NCBI RefSeq assembly: GCF_026011795.1
Contig: NZ_BRVS01000021.1
Location: 1-53,964, forward strand
DNA from: Arthrobacter mangrovi
Lineage (GTDB): Bacteria; Actinomycetota; Actinomycetes; Actinomycetales; Micrococcaceae
DNA: 53,964 bases
Reading direction: 5' to 3'
Positions 14,014 to 22,790 of this stretch are shown here, piece by piece. The translations under genes and the position numbers were made by a program. Position 1 is the first letter of the stretch. Each line of letters starts with the position of its first letter. The notes under the pieces were generated by a model. It made no database searches, was not told the DNA's origin, and saw nothing but the letters and a program-made list of their open reading frames with translations.

Positions 14014-15441
14014 CTACGCCCGGTCAGGCCGGTCGTCGATGCCGAGGGACAGCAAGGCGTTCTCGACGACTTCGGCCAGCGCCGGGTGGATCCAGTACTG
14101 CCCCCGGGCCATGGAGGCCACGTCCAGGCCGAAGGACAGCGCCTGGATGAGCGGCTGGATGAGCAGCGACGCTTCGTGGCCCATGATGTGGGCGCCGAGC
14201 AGCTGGCCGCTGCGCCTGTCGGCAACGAGCTTGACGAAGCCGGTGCTGTCCTCCATGGCCCAGCCGTAGGCCGTGGTGCCGTACTCCTGGACCGTCGTGA
14301 CGACGTCGTACCCCTTCAGTTCGGCTTCCTGCCGGGCCTCGGCCTCCGTCAGGCCCACCCGGGCGATCTGCGGCTGCGTGAACACGGCCGAGGGGACGAA
14401 CCGGTGGTCGCTGCTGCGGAAGTCCTCAGGGTGCTCCAGGTTGTGCATGACGACCCGCGCCTCATGGTTGGCAACGTGCTTGAGCTGATACGGGTTGCTC
14501 ACGTCGCCGAGCGCGAACACGCCGTCCGCAGGCTCCCCTTGGCGCAGCACGCGCTGGCACTTATCGACCGCGATCCGGCCGTCCGCTTCCAGGTCGTAGC
14601 CGGCCGTTTGCAGGTCGAGGGTGTCCGAGTTCGGCACCCGGCCCGTTGCCACGAGGACGATGTCCGTCTCGATGGTCTCCTGGCCGCCCTCCGCGCCTTG
14701 GATGACCGCCTTGACCCCGGTGCCGTCCTCGCGGACCGATGCCAGCGTCCAGCCCAGCCGCACGTCCCAGCGGGAGGCGGCGGCCGCCGTGAAGCGTTCG
14801 GAGACCAGGGCGTCCGCCGATTTCAGCAGCGGCGCCGAGCGGTTGATCTGGATGACCTGCGAGCCGAAGGAGGAGAACACAGCCGCGAATTCAGCCGCCA
14901 CGAAGCCGCCGCCGACAATCAGCACCCGGTCCGGCAGGTCCGGGAGCCGCATCACCGTGTCCGATGTGTGCACCTGCGGCAGGTCGATTCCCGGGATGTC
15001 GGGCAGCACCGCCCGGGAACCGGCGGCGATGACGATCTGTCCGGCCTCGATGGCCTGGCCGCTGTCAGTGACGAGTGCCTTCGGTCCGGTGAACCGCACA
15101 CGCTCGGGGTAGAGCGTGACGTTGTCCAGCTCTTCCTCCCGGTACCGCCGCCCGCCGTCGGAGATGGCGTCGATCCGGCCGAAGATCCGGTCCCGCATGT
15201 CCCGCCAGTGCACCTTGCCCAGCGTCAGTTCCACCCCCAGCCCAGCAGCTTCCTTCGCTGCGGAAGCCAGCTGGGCCGGGTAGGCGTACATCTTCGTCGG
15301 GATGCACCCGACGTTGAGGCACGTGCCGCCGAACGTGCCGCCGTCGATAATGGCGACCTTCCGGTTGTCCCAGAAGGGGGTGATGAGCGAGTTGCCGGAG
15401 CCGGAGCCGATGATGGCCAGATCGTAATAGGTCACAGCCAT
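14014..15441 (-). CDS. mtr: Mycothione reductase
   Basis: This NADPH-dependent flavoprotein reduces mycothiol disulfide to mycothiol, the main low-molecular-weight thiol of actinobacteria. The 475-residue protein has the FAD motif IIGSGSGN, the redox-active disulfide GGTCLNVGCIPTKM, the NADPH-binding IVGGGFVAAEFA and the C-terminal HPALAEVVENALL with the catalytic His. The short loop GTFGGT and absence of a glutathione-reductase dimer pattern favour mycothione reductase over other disulfide reductases. The ATG at 15441 has GTAGGG upstream. It lies 11 bases after pyc in the same direction, so the two are probably cotranscribed. Confidence 0.94.
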   Translation of the reverse strand: MAVTYYDLAIIGSGSGNSLITPFWDNRKVAIIDGGTFGGTCLNVGCIPTKMYAYPAQLASAAKEAAGLGVELTLGKVHWRDMRDRIFGRIDAISDGGRRYREEELDNVTLYPERVRFTGPKALVTDSGQAIEAGQIVIAAGSRAVLPDIPGIDLPQVHTSDTVMRLPDLPDRVLIVGGGFVAAEFAAVFSSFGSQVIQINRSAPLLKSADALVSERFTAAAASRWDVRLGWTLASVREDGTGVKAVIQGAEGGQETIETDIVLVATGRVPNSDTLDLQTAGYDLEADGRIAVDKCQRVLRQGEPADGVFALGDVSNPYQLKHVANHEARVVMHNLEHPEDFRSSDHRFVPSAVFTQPQIARVGLTEAEARQEAELKGYDVVTTVQEYGTTAYGWAMEDSTGFVKLVADRRSGQLLGAHIMGHEASLLIQPLIQALSFGLDVASMARGQYWIHPALAEVVENALLSLGIDDRPDRA

Positions 15442-15452
15442 GCAGTTTAGCC

Positions 15453-18400
15453 CTACTCGATGACCAGCAGCAGATCACCGCCCTGCACCTGCTCGACGCC
15501 CGAGAACGCCAGCCGCTTGACGGTGCCGGACACCGGGCTCGTGATTCCGGCTTCCATCTTCATGGCTTCGATCGTGGCCACCGTGTCGCCGGCCTTGACG
15601 CTGTCGCCGGTCTTGGCGACGAGCGTGACGGCGCCGGCGAACGGCGCGGCTACCTGGCCTGCCACGGCGGGATCGGCCTTCTCGGCGACCTTGACCGAGG
15701 ACTCCACGCTGCGGTCGCGAACCGAAACGTTGCGCTGCTGTCCATTGAGCGTGCAGTGCACTGTCCGCATGCCCCGCTCATCGGGCTCCGAGATGGCGCC
15801 CAGCATGGCGATCAGCTTCACGCCCTTGTCCAGCTCGATGACGTGCTCTGCACCGCGCTGCAGACCGTAAAGGTAATCCCGGGTGTCCAGCACCGATACG
15901 TCGCCGTAGGTCTCCCGGACGTGCTGGAACTCCTTCGTGGGACCGGCGAACAGCAGCCGGTTCAGCGTGCTGCGCCGGGTCGGGGAATCCGCCTGGAGCG
16001 CGGCCGAATCTTCAGGGCTCAGTTCGACGTCGCGGACCTTCACCTTCCGGCCCTGCAGGGCCTTGGTGCGGAACGGCTCCGGCCAGCCTCCGGGCGGGTC
16101 GCCAAGCTCGCCGGAGAGGAATCCGATGACCGAGTCCGGGATGTCGTAGTTCTGCGGGTTCTCCGCGAAGTCCGCCGGCGACACGTTGGCGCCGACCAGC
16201 TGCAGGGCCAGGTCGCCGACCACCTTGGAGGAAGGCGTCACCTTGACCAGATGGCCGAGGATCCGGTCCGCCGCGGTGTACATGTCCTCGATGGCCTCGA
16301 ACTTTTCGCCCAACCCCAGTGCGATGGCCTGCTGGCGCAGGTTGGAGAGCTGGCCGCCGGGAATCTCGTGCCGGTAGACGCGGCCGGTGGGACCGGGCAG
16401 GCCCGATTCGAACGGCGCGTAGACCCGCCGCACGGCTTCCCAGTACGGCTCGAGGGAGCCGACCGCTTCGAGGCTGATTCCGGTGTCCCGCTCGGTATTG
16501 GCCAGTGCCGCCACGAGGGCCGAGGCCGACGGCTGGCTGGTCGTGCCCGCCATCGCCGCGCTGGCCACGTCGACCGCGTCCACGCCGGCGTCGACGGCCG
16601 CGAGCAGCGTCGCGAGCTGGCCGCCGGCCGTGTCATGCGTGTGCAGGTGGACGGGCAGGTCGAAGCGTTCGCGCAGCGCGGCCACCAGCTTGGCTGCCGC
16701 CGCCGGGCGCAGCAGGCCGGCCATGTCCTTGATGGCGAGGATATGCGCGCCCGCGTCCACGATCCGCTGGGCCAGCTCGAGGTAGTAGTCGAGCGTGTAA
16801 AGCTTCTCGTTCGGATCAAGCAGGTTGCCGGTGTAGCAGAGTGCCACCTCGGCCACGGCGGTGCCGGTCTCGCGGACGGCCCGGATGGCCGGCTCCATCT
16901 GCGAGACATCGTTGAGCGCATCGAAAATCCGGAAAATGTCGATGCCGGTGGCTGCCGCTTCCTTGACGAAGGCCTGGGTGACCTCCTCCGGGTACGGAGT
17001 GTAGCCAACGGTGTTGCGGCCGCGGAGGAGCATCTGCAGGCAGATATTCGGGATGGCCTTGCGCAGCGCCGCCAGCCGCTCCCACGGGTCCTCGCCCAGG
17101 AAGCGCAGCGCCACGTCATAGGTGGCCCCGCCCCAGGCCTCCACGGAGAGCAGTTCCGGAGTCAGTGTCGAAATCGCCGGGCCCGCGGTGACCAGGTCCC
17201 GGGTGCGTACGCGGGTCGCCAGCAGCGACTGGTGGGCGTCCCGGAACGTGGTATCCGTTACTGCCAGGGCCGTCTGCTCGCGCAGAGCGCGGGCGAACTT
17301 TTCCGGGCCGAGTTCCTGCAGCAGCTGCCGGCTGCCCCGCGCGGGGACAGCCTTCAGCACGCCGGTGGATTCCAAGGCCTCGCGGGCGGACAGCGGCAGC
17401 TTGTCGGCCGGAGCCGTTGCGGCGGCGAGCGGCCCGTTGGGCTGGTTGACGGTGACGTCGGCGAGCCAGGTCAGCAGCTTCGTGCCGCGGTCCGCGGAGA
17501 CCCTGGCCTTGAGCAGCTCCGGCCGTTCGTCGATGAACGACGTGGCCACATTGCCGGCGACGAACTCCGGATCATCCAGCACGGCCTGCAGGAACGGGAT
17601 GTTCGTGGAGACGCCGCGGATCCGGAATTCGGCCAGCGCGCGGCGGGCCCGTGCGACGGCGGTGGCGTAATCCCGCCCGCGGCAGGTCAGCTTCACCAGC
17701 ATCGAGTCGAAGTGCGGGCTGATCTCGGCGCCCGCATACACCGTGCCGCCGTCCAGGCGGACGCCCGCGCCGCCGGCCGACCGGTAGGCAGTGATCTTGC
17801 CGACGTCGGGGCGGAAGCCGTTGCTTGGATCCTCCGTCGTGATGCGCGACTGCAGGGCTGCGCCCTTGATGGAGACGTTATCCTGGCTCAGCCCGAGATC
17901 GGCCAGCGACTCCCCCGCGGCGATGCGCAGCTGGGCCTGGACCAGGTCCACGTCCGTGATTTCCTCGGTGACGGTGTGCTCCACCTGGATCCGCGGGTTC
18001 ATTTCGATGAACACATGTTCGCCGGCCCGCTCTCCGATGGTGTCCACGAGGAACTCCACGGTTCCGGCATTGGCGTACCCCAGGGCCTCGGCGAATTTGA
18101 CCGCGTCCCGGTAGAGCGCCTGGCGGATGTTGTCATCCAGGTTCGGCGCCGGCGCGATCTCAATGACCTTCTGGTGCCGGCGCTGCAGCGAACAGTCGCG
18201 TTCGAACAGGTGCATGACGTGGCCCTGCTGGTCCGCCAGGATCTGCACTTCGATGTGCCGCGGACGCAGCACGGCCTGCTCGAGGAAGACGGTCGGGTCA
18301 CCAAAGGCGGTATCCGCTTCGCGCATCGCCGCCGCCAGCGCCTCCGGCAGCGCCTCGCGGGTGTCGACGCGGCGCATCCCGCGCCCGCCGCCGCCCGCGA

Positions 18401-18878
18401 CGGCCTTGACGAAGATGGGGAAGCCGATCTCGTCGGCCTCGGCGATCAGCTTCTCCTGGTCGGAACTCGGTGCGGACGACTTCAGGGTCGGGATGCCGGC
18501 GGCCTTGGCCGCGTCGAGTGCGCGCACCTTGTGCCCGGCCAGTTCCAGCACGTCCGCCGGCGGACCGACGAATGCGATCCCCGCGCCCGCGGCGGCACGG
18601 GCCAGTTCCGGGTTTTCGGAGAGGAAGCCGTAGCCGGGATAGATCGCGTCGCAGCCGGATTCCTTGGCGACGCGGATGATTTCGTTGACGTCGAGGTAGG
18701 CGCGGACGGGATGCCCTTCCTCGCCAATCAGGTACGCCTCATCGGCCTTCTGGCGATGAATCGAGTTGCGGTCCTCGTGGGCAAAGACGGCCACCGTCTT
18801 GGCACCGAGTTCATAGGCGGCTCGGAAGGCACGGATGGCAATCTCGCCACGGTTGGCCACCAGGATTTTCGAGAACAT
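15453..18878 (-). CDS. pyc: Pyruvate carboxylase
   Basis: This biotin enzyme carboxylates pyruvate to oxaloacetate, refilling the citric-acid cycle. The 1141-residue single chain has the biotin-carboxylase domain (about 1-450; KAVAGGGGRGMR ATP loop, EMNPRIQVEHTVTE), the carboxyltransferase domain (about 540-800; DTTFRDAHQSLLATRVR and HLHTHDTAGG metal site), the tetramerisation region, and a C-terminal biotinyl domain with EAMKMEAG and biotinylated K1107. The length is normal for the alpha4 type. The ATG at 18878 has CAGGAG four bases upstream. Oxaloacetate is also the co-substrate of the methylcitrate synthase at 41370-42512. Confidence 0.97.
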   Translation of the reverse strand: MFSKILVANRGEIAIRAFRAAYELGAKTVAVFAHEDRNSIHRQKADEAYLIGEEGHPVRAYLDVNEIIRVAKESGCDAIYPGYGFLSENPELARAAAGAGIAFVGPPADVLELAGHKVRALDAAKAAGIPTLKSSAPSSDQEKLIAEADEIGFPIFVKAVAGGGGRGMRRVDTREALPEALAAAMREADTAFGDPTVFLEQAVLRPRHIEVQILADQQGHVMHLFERDCSLQRRHQKVIEIAPAPNLDDNIRQALYRDAVKFAEALGYANAGTVEFLVDTIGERAGEHVFIEMNPRIQVEHTVTEEITDVDLVQAQLRIAAGESLADLGLSQDNVSIKGAALQSRITTEDPSNGFRPDVGKITAYRSAGGAGVRLDGGTVYAGAEISPHFDSMLVKLTCRGRDYATAVARARRALAEFRIRGVSTNIPFLQAVLDDPEFVAGNVATSFIDERPELLKARVSADRGTKLLTWLADVTVNQPNGPLAAATAPADKLPLSAREALESTGVLKAVPARGSRQLLQELGPEKFARALREQTALAVTDTTFRDAHQSLLATRVRTRDLVTAGPAISTLTPELLSVEAWGGATYDVALRFLGEDPWERLAALRKAIPNICLQMLLRGRNTVGYTPYPEEVTQAFVKEAAATGIDIFRIFDALNDVSQMEPAIRAVRETGTAVAEVALCYTGNLLDPNEKLYTLDYYLELAQRIVDAGAHILAIKDMAGLLRPAAAAKLVAALRERFDLPVHLHTHDTAGGQLATLLAAVDAGVDAVDVASAAMAGTTSQPSASALVAALANTERDTGISLEAVGSLEPYWEAVRRVYAPFESGLPGPTGRVYRHEIPGGQLSNLRQQAIALGLGEKFEAIEDMYTAADRILGHLVKVTPSSKVVGDLALQLVGANVSPADFAENPQNYDIPDSVIGFLSGELGDPPGGWPEPFRTKALQGRKVKVRDVELSPEDSAALQADSPTRRSTLNRLLFAGPTKEFQHVRETYGDVSVLDTRDYLYGLQRGAEHVIELDKGVKLIAMLGAISEPDERGMRTVHCTLNGQQRNVSVRDRSVESSVKVAEKADPAVAGQVAAPFAGAVTLVAKTGDSVKAGDTVATIEAMKMEAGITSPVSGTVKRLAFSGVEQVQGGDLLLVIE

Positions 18879-19187
18879 AGCGCTCCTGCGTCATCGCGGT
18901 TAGTCGGGGGTTGTGGTGCAAGTCTCAGGTAACGGTTGCAGCAATAGCAAGCCGGTGTAGTGCAGGTCACCATTTTCCCATATGAAGGGCGTAATGAACG
19001 GCCATGGGGAACGACGCCGGCCACGCCGCGGACGGCCGGCCACCGGTCCGCCGCCGCCGAATCAGGCTATGGCCGGGTGGCACCATATGATGGTGGGGGA
19101 ACAATCGCGCCCGCAGGTCAGGGCCTGCGTTCCCGTCAAGCAACACGCAGCCGTCATGACTCGACATGTTAGGTTTTGGTTTTACAC
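18879..19187. other. Intergenic region between pyc and the orphan parA-like gene
   Basis: This 309-base divergent region should carry both promoters. I see a perfect 6-bp-arm palindrome CACCAT ATG ATGGTG at 19081-19095 and a GC-rich stretch with a repeated GGCCGGCCA. A TAGGTT at 19170-19175 is a weak candidate -10 for the parA-like gene. Small open frames here have no ribosome sites or family resemblance. Confidence 0.6.
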
Positions 19188-20018
19188 GTGCAAGTAGTGA
19201 GCATCAGCAGCCTCAAGGGCGGCGTCGGCAAGACTTCAGTGACACTGGGCCTGGCCTCGGCGGCGCTGGCGGCAGGGATCCCCACGCTCGTCGTCGACCT
19301 TGACCCCCACGCCGATGCGACGACCGGCCTGGGCGTCCGGCCGAGCCGTCAGACGGACATCGGCCGGCTGCTCAAGAACGCTCGACGCGCGGATCTGGGC
19401 GCGAACGTCATATCCAGCGGATGGGTCGCGACCGCGGCCTCCAACGGCGGACACAACGTCGGGCGGAAGGTGCTCGACGTTGCCGTCGGCTCGGCCTACA
19501 CCGGCATCTACGACCGTCCGGACCTCAGCCGCCGGGACCTGCGGCGCCTGGCGACCGTCCTCTCCCGGGTGGAGGGCTACTCCCTCGTCCTGGTTGACTG
19601 CCCGCCCTCGCTGAACGGCCTGACACGCATGGCCTGGTCCGCGAGCACGCATGTCCTGCTGGTCGCGGAGCCGAGTTTGTTCTCTGTTGCGGGCACCGAG
19701 CGGACCATGCGGGCCCTCGACCTCTTCCGGGAGGAATTCGCTCCCGACCTGACCACGGCCGGGGTAGTCGCCAACCGGGTGCGCACAGGATCCAACGAAC
19801 ACGCCTACCGGCTCGCGGAAATGAAAACCATGTTCGCGGACCTGCTGCTCTCCCCCACCATTGCCGAACAGGCCAACTGGCAGCAGATCCAGGGCGCCGC
19901 CCACCCCATCCACCACTGGCCGGGCGAGTCGGCCCGCCAGTCCGCCGGTCTCTTCGACGAGTTGCTCAAGAACCTCACGGATTCGGGCGGGCTGCGCAAC
20001 CGTGTCCTCCGCCGCTAG
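19188..20018 (+). CDS. Orphan ParA-family ATPase
   Basis: This 276-residue protein has a deviant Walker A (SLKGGVGKTS, with the signature first Lys), a second motif VVDLDPHADATTG, and Walker B-like LVLVDCPPSLNGL, so it is a ParA/MinD-type ATPase. There is no parB-like partner beside it, and a separate ParA (31160-32041) sits with scpAB, so this is not the standard segregation ATPase. The GTG at 19188 is chosen because it gives MQVVSISSLKGG, the usual opening. No Shine-Dalgarno sequence is visible in the 20 bases upstream, so the message may be leaderless or nearly so. An insertion sequence begins 17 bases after its stop. Cargo and role are unknown. Confidence 0.85.
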   Translation: MQVVSISSLKGGVGKTSVTLGLASAALAAGIPTLVVDLDPHADATTGLGVRPSRQTDIGRLLKNARRADLGANVISSGWVATAASNGGHNVGRKVLDVAVGSAYTGIYDRPDLSRRDLRRLATVLSRVEGYSLVLVDCPPSLNGLTRMAWSASTHVLLVAEPSLFSVAGTERTMRALDLFREEFAPDLTTAGVVANRVRTGSNEHAYRLAEMKTMFADLLLSPTIAEQANWQQIQGAAHPIHHWPGESARQSAGLFDELLKNLTDSGGLRNRVLRR

Positions 20019-20035
20019 GCGGGCCGGCCGGACCT

Positions 20036-21335
20036 GGGGTTATAGGTCATTAATGTGTGTCCGGCCCCGGCTGGTTCCTTGTCGCCACGCGGCTAAATCC
20101 GGGTCGGCATACTCTGTGGTCTATATCCGTAGGGGGTGCTTGATACTTCCGGTGAATGTGCTCTCTGCGGCGGCCCGCTCAAACGCAACGGTAAAACCAG
20201 CGCGGGGAGTATCCGCTGGCGGTGCAGGCACTGCGGTGCGAGTTCCTCGCGGGCCGTCGCCCGCCCGGATGTCGCACGGCGGCACGACCTGAATCTCTTC
20301 CTGGGCTGGCTGCTGGGCAAGGCCTCCCAGGCGGAACTCTCCGGAACGGCGTCAGCGCGGACGCTGCGCCGCAGGATGGCCTGGTGCTGGAATATCTCGC
20401 CGACCATTCCCGTGACCGGGCAGATCCATGACGAGGTCCAGCTCGACGGGATTTATCTGCGTGGCGGCTGGTGCTGCCTGATCGCGATCGCCGGGGACCA
20501 GGTGATCGGGTGGCAGTGGTGCGATACGGAGAAATCCGCCGCCTGGACCGCGCTGCTCGAACGCTTCCCCGCCCCGCGGGTAGCCGTCATCGACGGCGGC
20601 TCCGGCCTGGGTTCAGCCCTCAGACGCGCCTGGCCGGAAACACGGATCCAGCGCTGTCTGGTCCATGTCCAACGCAACGTACGCACCGAGATCACCCGGC
20701 AACCCCGCACCAAGGCAGGACGGCGGCTTCGCGTGCTCTCACTGGCCCTGACCAAGATCGGCACCCGGGAGGAAGCATTGATCTGGCTACGCGCCCTGAA
20801 CTCCTGGCACGAAGCGAACAAAACGTTCCTCGCCGAGCGGACCTACCGCGGATCCGGGCCGACCCCGCAACACGTCAGGACCGGCCAGGCCTGGTGGTTC
20901 ACCCATTACCGGCTGCGCCGCGCCTACAACCTGCTGGCGCGCACCGCCCGGGAACGGGTGCTCTTCACCTATCTGGAACCTGAGTTCGAAGGACTGGGCA
21001 TCTCCTCGACCACAAACCGGATCGAGGGCGGAATCAACGCGGGAATCCGGCGCATGCTCCGCGACCACCGCGGCCTGCCCCTCGAGCACCGGCAAAGGGC
21101 CGTGGAATGGTACCTCTACCAGCGCAGCGAGAACCCGCCGGCCCCGCACCGCCTCATCCGCGAAGAGCACTACAAAACGCTCACGCCGCTGACACCGATC
21201 GCCGGTGACGAACCGATCGGCCCCGACGAACTGGGCACCGCCACGATCGCCGAAGAAGGCCTCTGGGCCCGCTCAGGCTGGGGCGGAAGACCATGACACA
21301 CCCGGCCCAGACACACATATTTGGCCTATAACCCC
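20036..21335 (+). mobile_element. IS256/IS1249-type insertion sequence
   Basis: The ends are imperfect inverted repeats: the left begins GGGGTTATAGGTCATTAATG and the right reads back as GGGGTTATAGGCCAAATATG, with 28 of 35 positions matching. GGACCT flanks both ends (20030-20035 and 21336-21341). If the last two bases of the right end are counted as target, the direct repeat is the 8-bp CCGGACCT, the usual IS256-family size. One intact transposase gene lies inside. The element looks complete and separates the orphan parA-like gene from the hairpin at 21370. Confidence 0.9.
20136..21296 (+). CDS. IS1249-type transposase (IS256 family)
   Basis: This 386-residue transposase catalyses movement of the surrounding element. 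The N-terminus has a zinc-ribbon-like pair, CALCGG and CRHCGA, next to a short helix-turn-helix stretch (KASQAELSGTASARTLRRR). Candidate DDE acidic residues are in QLDGIYLR, VIDGGSGLG and NRIEGGINAGIRR, spaced as in IS256-like enzymes. The reading frame is intact with no frameshift, so the element may be active. The start is uncertain: the GTG at 20136 overlaps an AGGGG, and alternatives are close by. Confidence 0.9.
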   Translation: MLDTSGECALCGGPLKRNGKTSAGSIRWRCRHCGASSSRAVARPDVARRHDLNLFLGWLLGKASQAELSGTASARTLRRRMAWCWNISPTIPVTGQIHDEVQLDGIYLRGGWCCLIAIAGDQVIGWQWCDTEKSAAWTALLERFPAPRVAVIDGGSGLGSALRRAWPETRIQRCLVHVQRNVRTEITRQPRTKAGRRLRVLSLALTKIGTREEALIWLRALNSWHEANKTFLAERTYRGSGPTPQHVRTGQAWWFTHYRLRRAYNLLARTARERVLFTYLEPEFEGLGISSTTNRIEGGINAGIRRMLRDHRGLPLEHRQRAVEWYLYQRSENPPAPHRLIREEHYKTLTPLTPIAGDEPIGPDELGTATIAEEGLWARSGWGGRP

Positions 21336-21369
21336 GGACCTGCGCTGCCGTGCCGAACCGGGCACAAAG

Positions 21370-21396
21370 AAAGGGCACCCCGCCGGGGTGCCCTTT
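21370..21396. terminator. Terminator after merR (formerly also after the parA-like gene)
   Basis: A perfect 12-bp stem AAAGGGCACCCC with a 3-base loop and flanking T/A-rich ends lies 33 bases past the merR stop. On the plus strand it ends in TTTGTGTT. Before the insertion it would have lain about 50 bases after the parA-like gene. Confidence 0.85.
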
Positions 21397-21429
21397 GTGT
21401 TGGAATGCCGGCAGCGGCCGGCGGATCTG

Positions 21430-22023
21430 CTAGCTGATTTTGCGCGCGGCCCGGCGGCGGCTGAGCTCGTCGTCGGGGAACTCCGGCTGGTCTCCGACAT
21501 GCTCGCTCGGCAGCTGGGCCAGGCTGCCTTCGACTTCGCGCCAGACCCGGCCGACGGCGATGCCGAAAACGCCCTGTCCGCCTTGGACGAGGTCGATCAC
21601 TTCGTCGGCGGAGGTGCATTCGTAAACACTCGCGCCGTCGCTCATGAGCGTGATCTGGGCGAGGTCTTCGACGCCGCGCTCGCGCAGGTGGTCCACTGCG
21701 GTGCGGATCTGCTGCAGGGAGACGCCGGTGTCGAGCAGCCGCTTGACGACCTTCAGGACCAGGATGTCCCGGAAACTGTAGAGGCGCTGGGATCCGGAGC
21801 CGGAGGCGCCGCGTACGGCGGGTTCCACGAGGCCGGTCCGGGCCCAGTAGTCGAGCTGGCGGTAAGTAATGCCTGCCGCTTTGCAGGCCGTGGGTCCACG
21901 GTAGCCGGCGTCTTCGTCCAGTACCGGCAGATCCTCGGTGAACAGCAAACCCTGGGCGCTTGCGGGTAGGCCGGCACCCGGTTTCACCGCACGGGACTCG
22001 CCCGCATCACCTTTAGGACTCAC
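21430..22023 (-). CDS. MerR-family regulator (Rv1830-like)
   Basis: This 197-residue DNA-binding protein has a MerR winged helix starting at AGYRGPTACKAAGITYRQLDYWARTGLV (about 40-67), followed by the RLYSFRDILVLKVVKRLLDTGVSLQQIR recognition and linker part. No metal-binding cysteine cluster is seen. The neighbourhood (DUF151 nuclease, a second MerR, garA, gcvH) is the same as Rv1826-Rv1830 of M. tuberculosis, making it the Rv1830 counterpart. The GTG at 22023 has a strong AAGGAGG six bases upstream. A 255-base gap separates it from the DUF151 gene, so it likely has its own promoter. Target genes are unknown. Confidence 0.88.
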   Translation of the reverse strand: MSPKGDAGESRAVKPGAGLPASAQGLLFTEDLPVLDEDAGYRGPTACKAAGITYRQLDYWARTGLVEPAVRGASGSGSQRLYSFRDILVLKVVKRLLDTGVSLQQIRTAVDHLRERGVEDLAQITLMSDGASVYECTSADEVIDLVQGGQGVFGIAVGRVWREVEGSLAQLPSEHVGDQPEFPDDELSRRRAARKIS

Positions 22024-22278
22024 GTGAACCCTCCTTGTCGAAAGTTCCCTAGTGGGAAGTCGGCGCCGCCGGCAACTCAGGGGTCAGATCTAAGTCTGCC
22101 CCGTGCCGCCCGCCGGTGCAATGGGAACTGTATTCTTCGACGTTAGAACCACCGGCGCCGACGGTCAAAGATGCTGGCCTTTTCAGGTTCGGCGTGTCGG
22201 GTGCCCCTGACCTTGGCGAACGCCCCCGGAGCTGTCCTTTCGACCTGCGGCCGAGCCGTCGGACGACGGGCCGTTTCC

Positions 22279-22779
22279 CTACTTTTCGAAGTCCTCGGGC
22301 TCTACGTCGGCCAGGAACTCCCTGAACTCCCGCATCTGGTTCTCGGCGTTTTCCTCCGGCGCCGCGGAGTCGTCATCCTCGGCGGCCTCGGCGATCTGCA
22401 CCCCGGCCTCTTCCATCACTTCCTCGGCACAGAAGATCGGGCAGGGCACGCGCAGTGCGACGGCCAGCGCGTCCGACGCCCGGGAACTGACCGTGGTCCC
22501 GCCGTCGAATACGAGTTCCGCATAGAAGACGGTGTCCTGTACCGTCACCAGCCGTACTTCCGTGATGGTACGGCCGAGCTCGGTGACCACGCTGCACAGC
22601 AGGTCGTGCGTCATGGGCCGCGGCGGCTTGATTCCCTGCTGGGCAAAGGCGATCGCGCTGGCCTCCGGGGCGCCGATCCAAATGGGGATGTGCCGTTCCC
22701 CCGCCTTCTCCTTCAGCAGGACCAAGGGCTGGTTGGAGGGCAGTTCGATGCGAACTCCGACAACTTCGACTTCGAGCAT
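22279..22779 (-). CDS. DUF151 bifunctional nuclease-family protein
   Basis: This 166-residue protein carries the DUF151 domain (about 1-130), with motifs VLLKEKAGERHIPIWIGAPEASAIAF and SRASDALAVALRVPCPIF, and an acidic C-terminal tail rich in Glu and Asp. Plant members have been reported as dual RNase/DNase enzymes; bacterial members, including Rv1829, are poorly characterised. It begins 12 bases after the FtsR-like gene in the same orientation, so cotranscription is expected. Activity is inferred from family only. Confidence 0.88.
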   Translation of the reverse strand: MLEVEVVGVRIELPSNQPLVLLKEKAGERHIPIWIGAPEASAIAFAQQGIKPPRPMTHDLLCSVVTELGRTITEVRLVTVQDTVFYAELVFDGGTTVSSRASDALAVALRVPCPIFCAEEVMEEAGVQIAEAAEDDDSAAPEENAENQMREFREFLADVEPEDFEK

Positions 22780-22790
22780 GGTTCCTCCGA

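Noticed and set aside
15756-18932. 1058-codon open frame on the plus strand opposite pyc
   Set aside because: It is antisense to a complete pyruvate carboxylase, has no family features, and long antisense frames are common in high-GC coding DNA.
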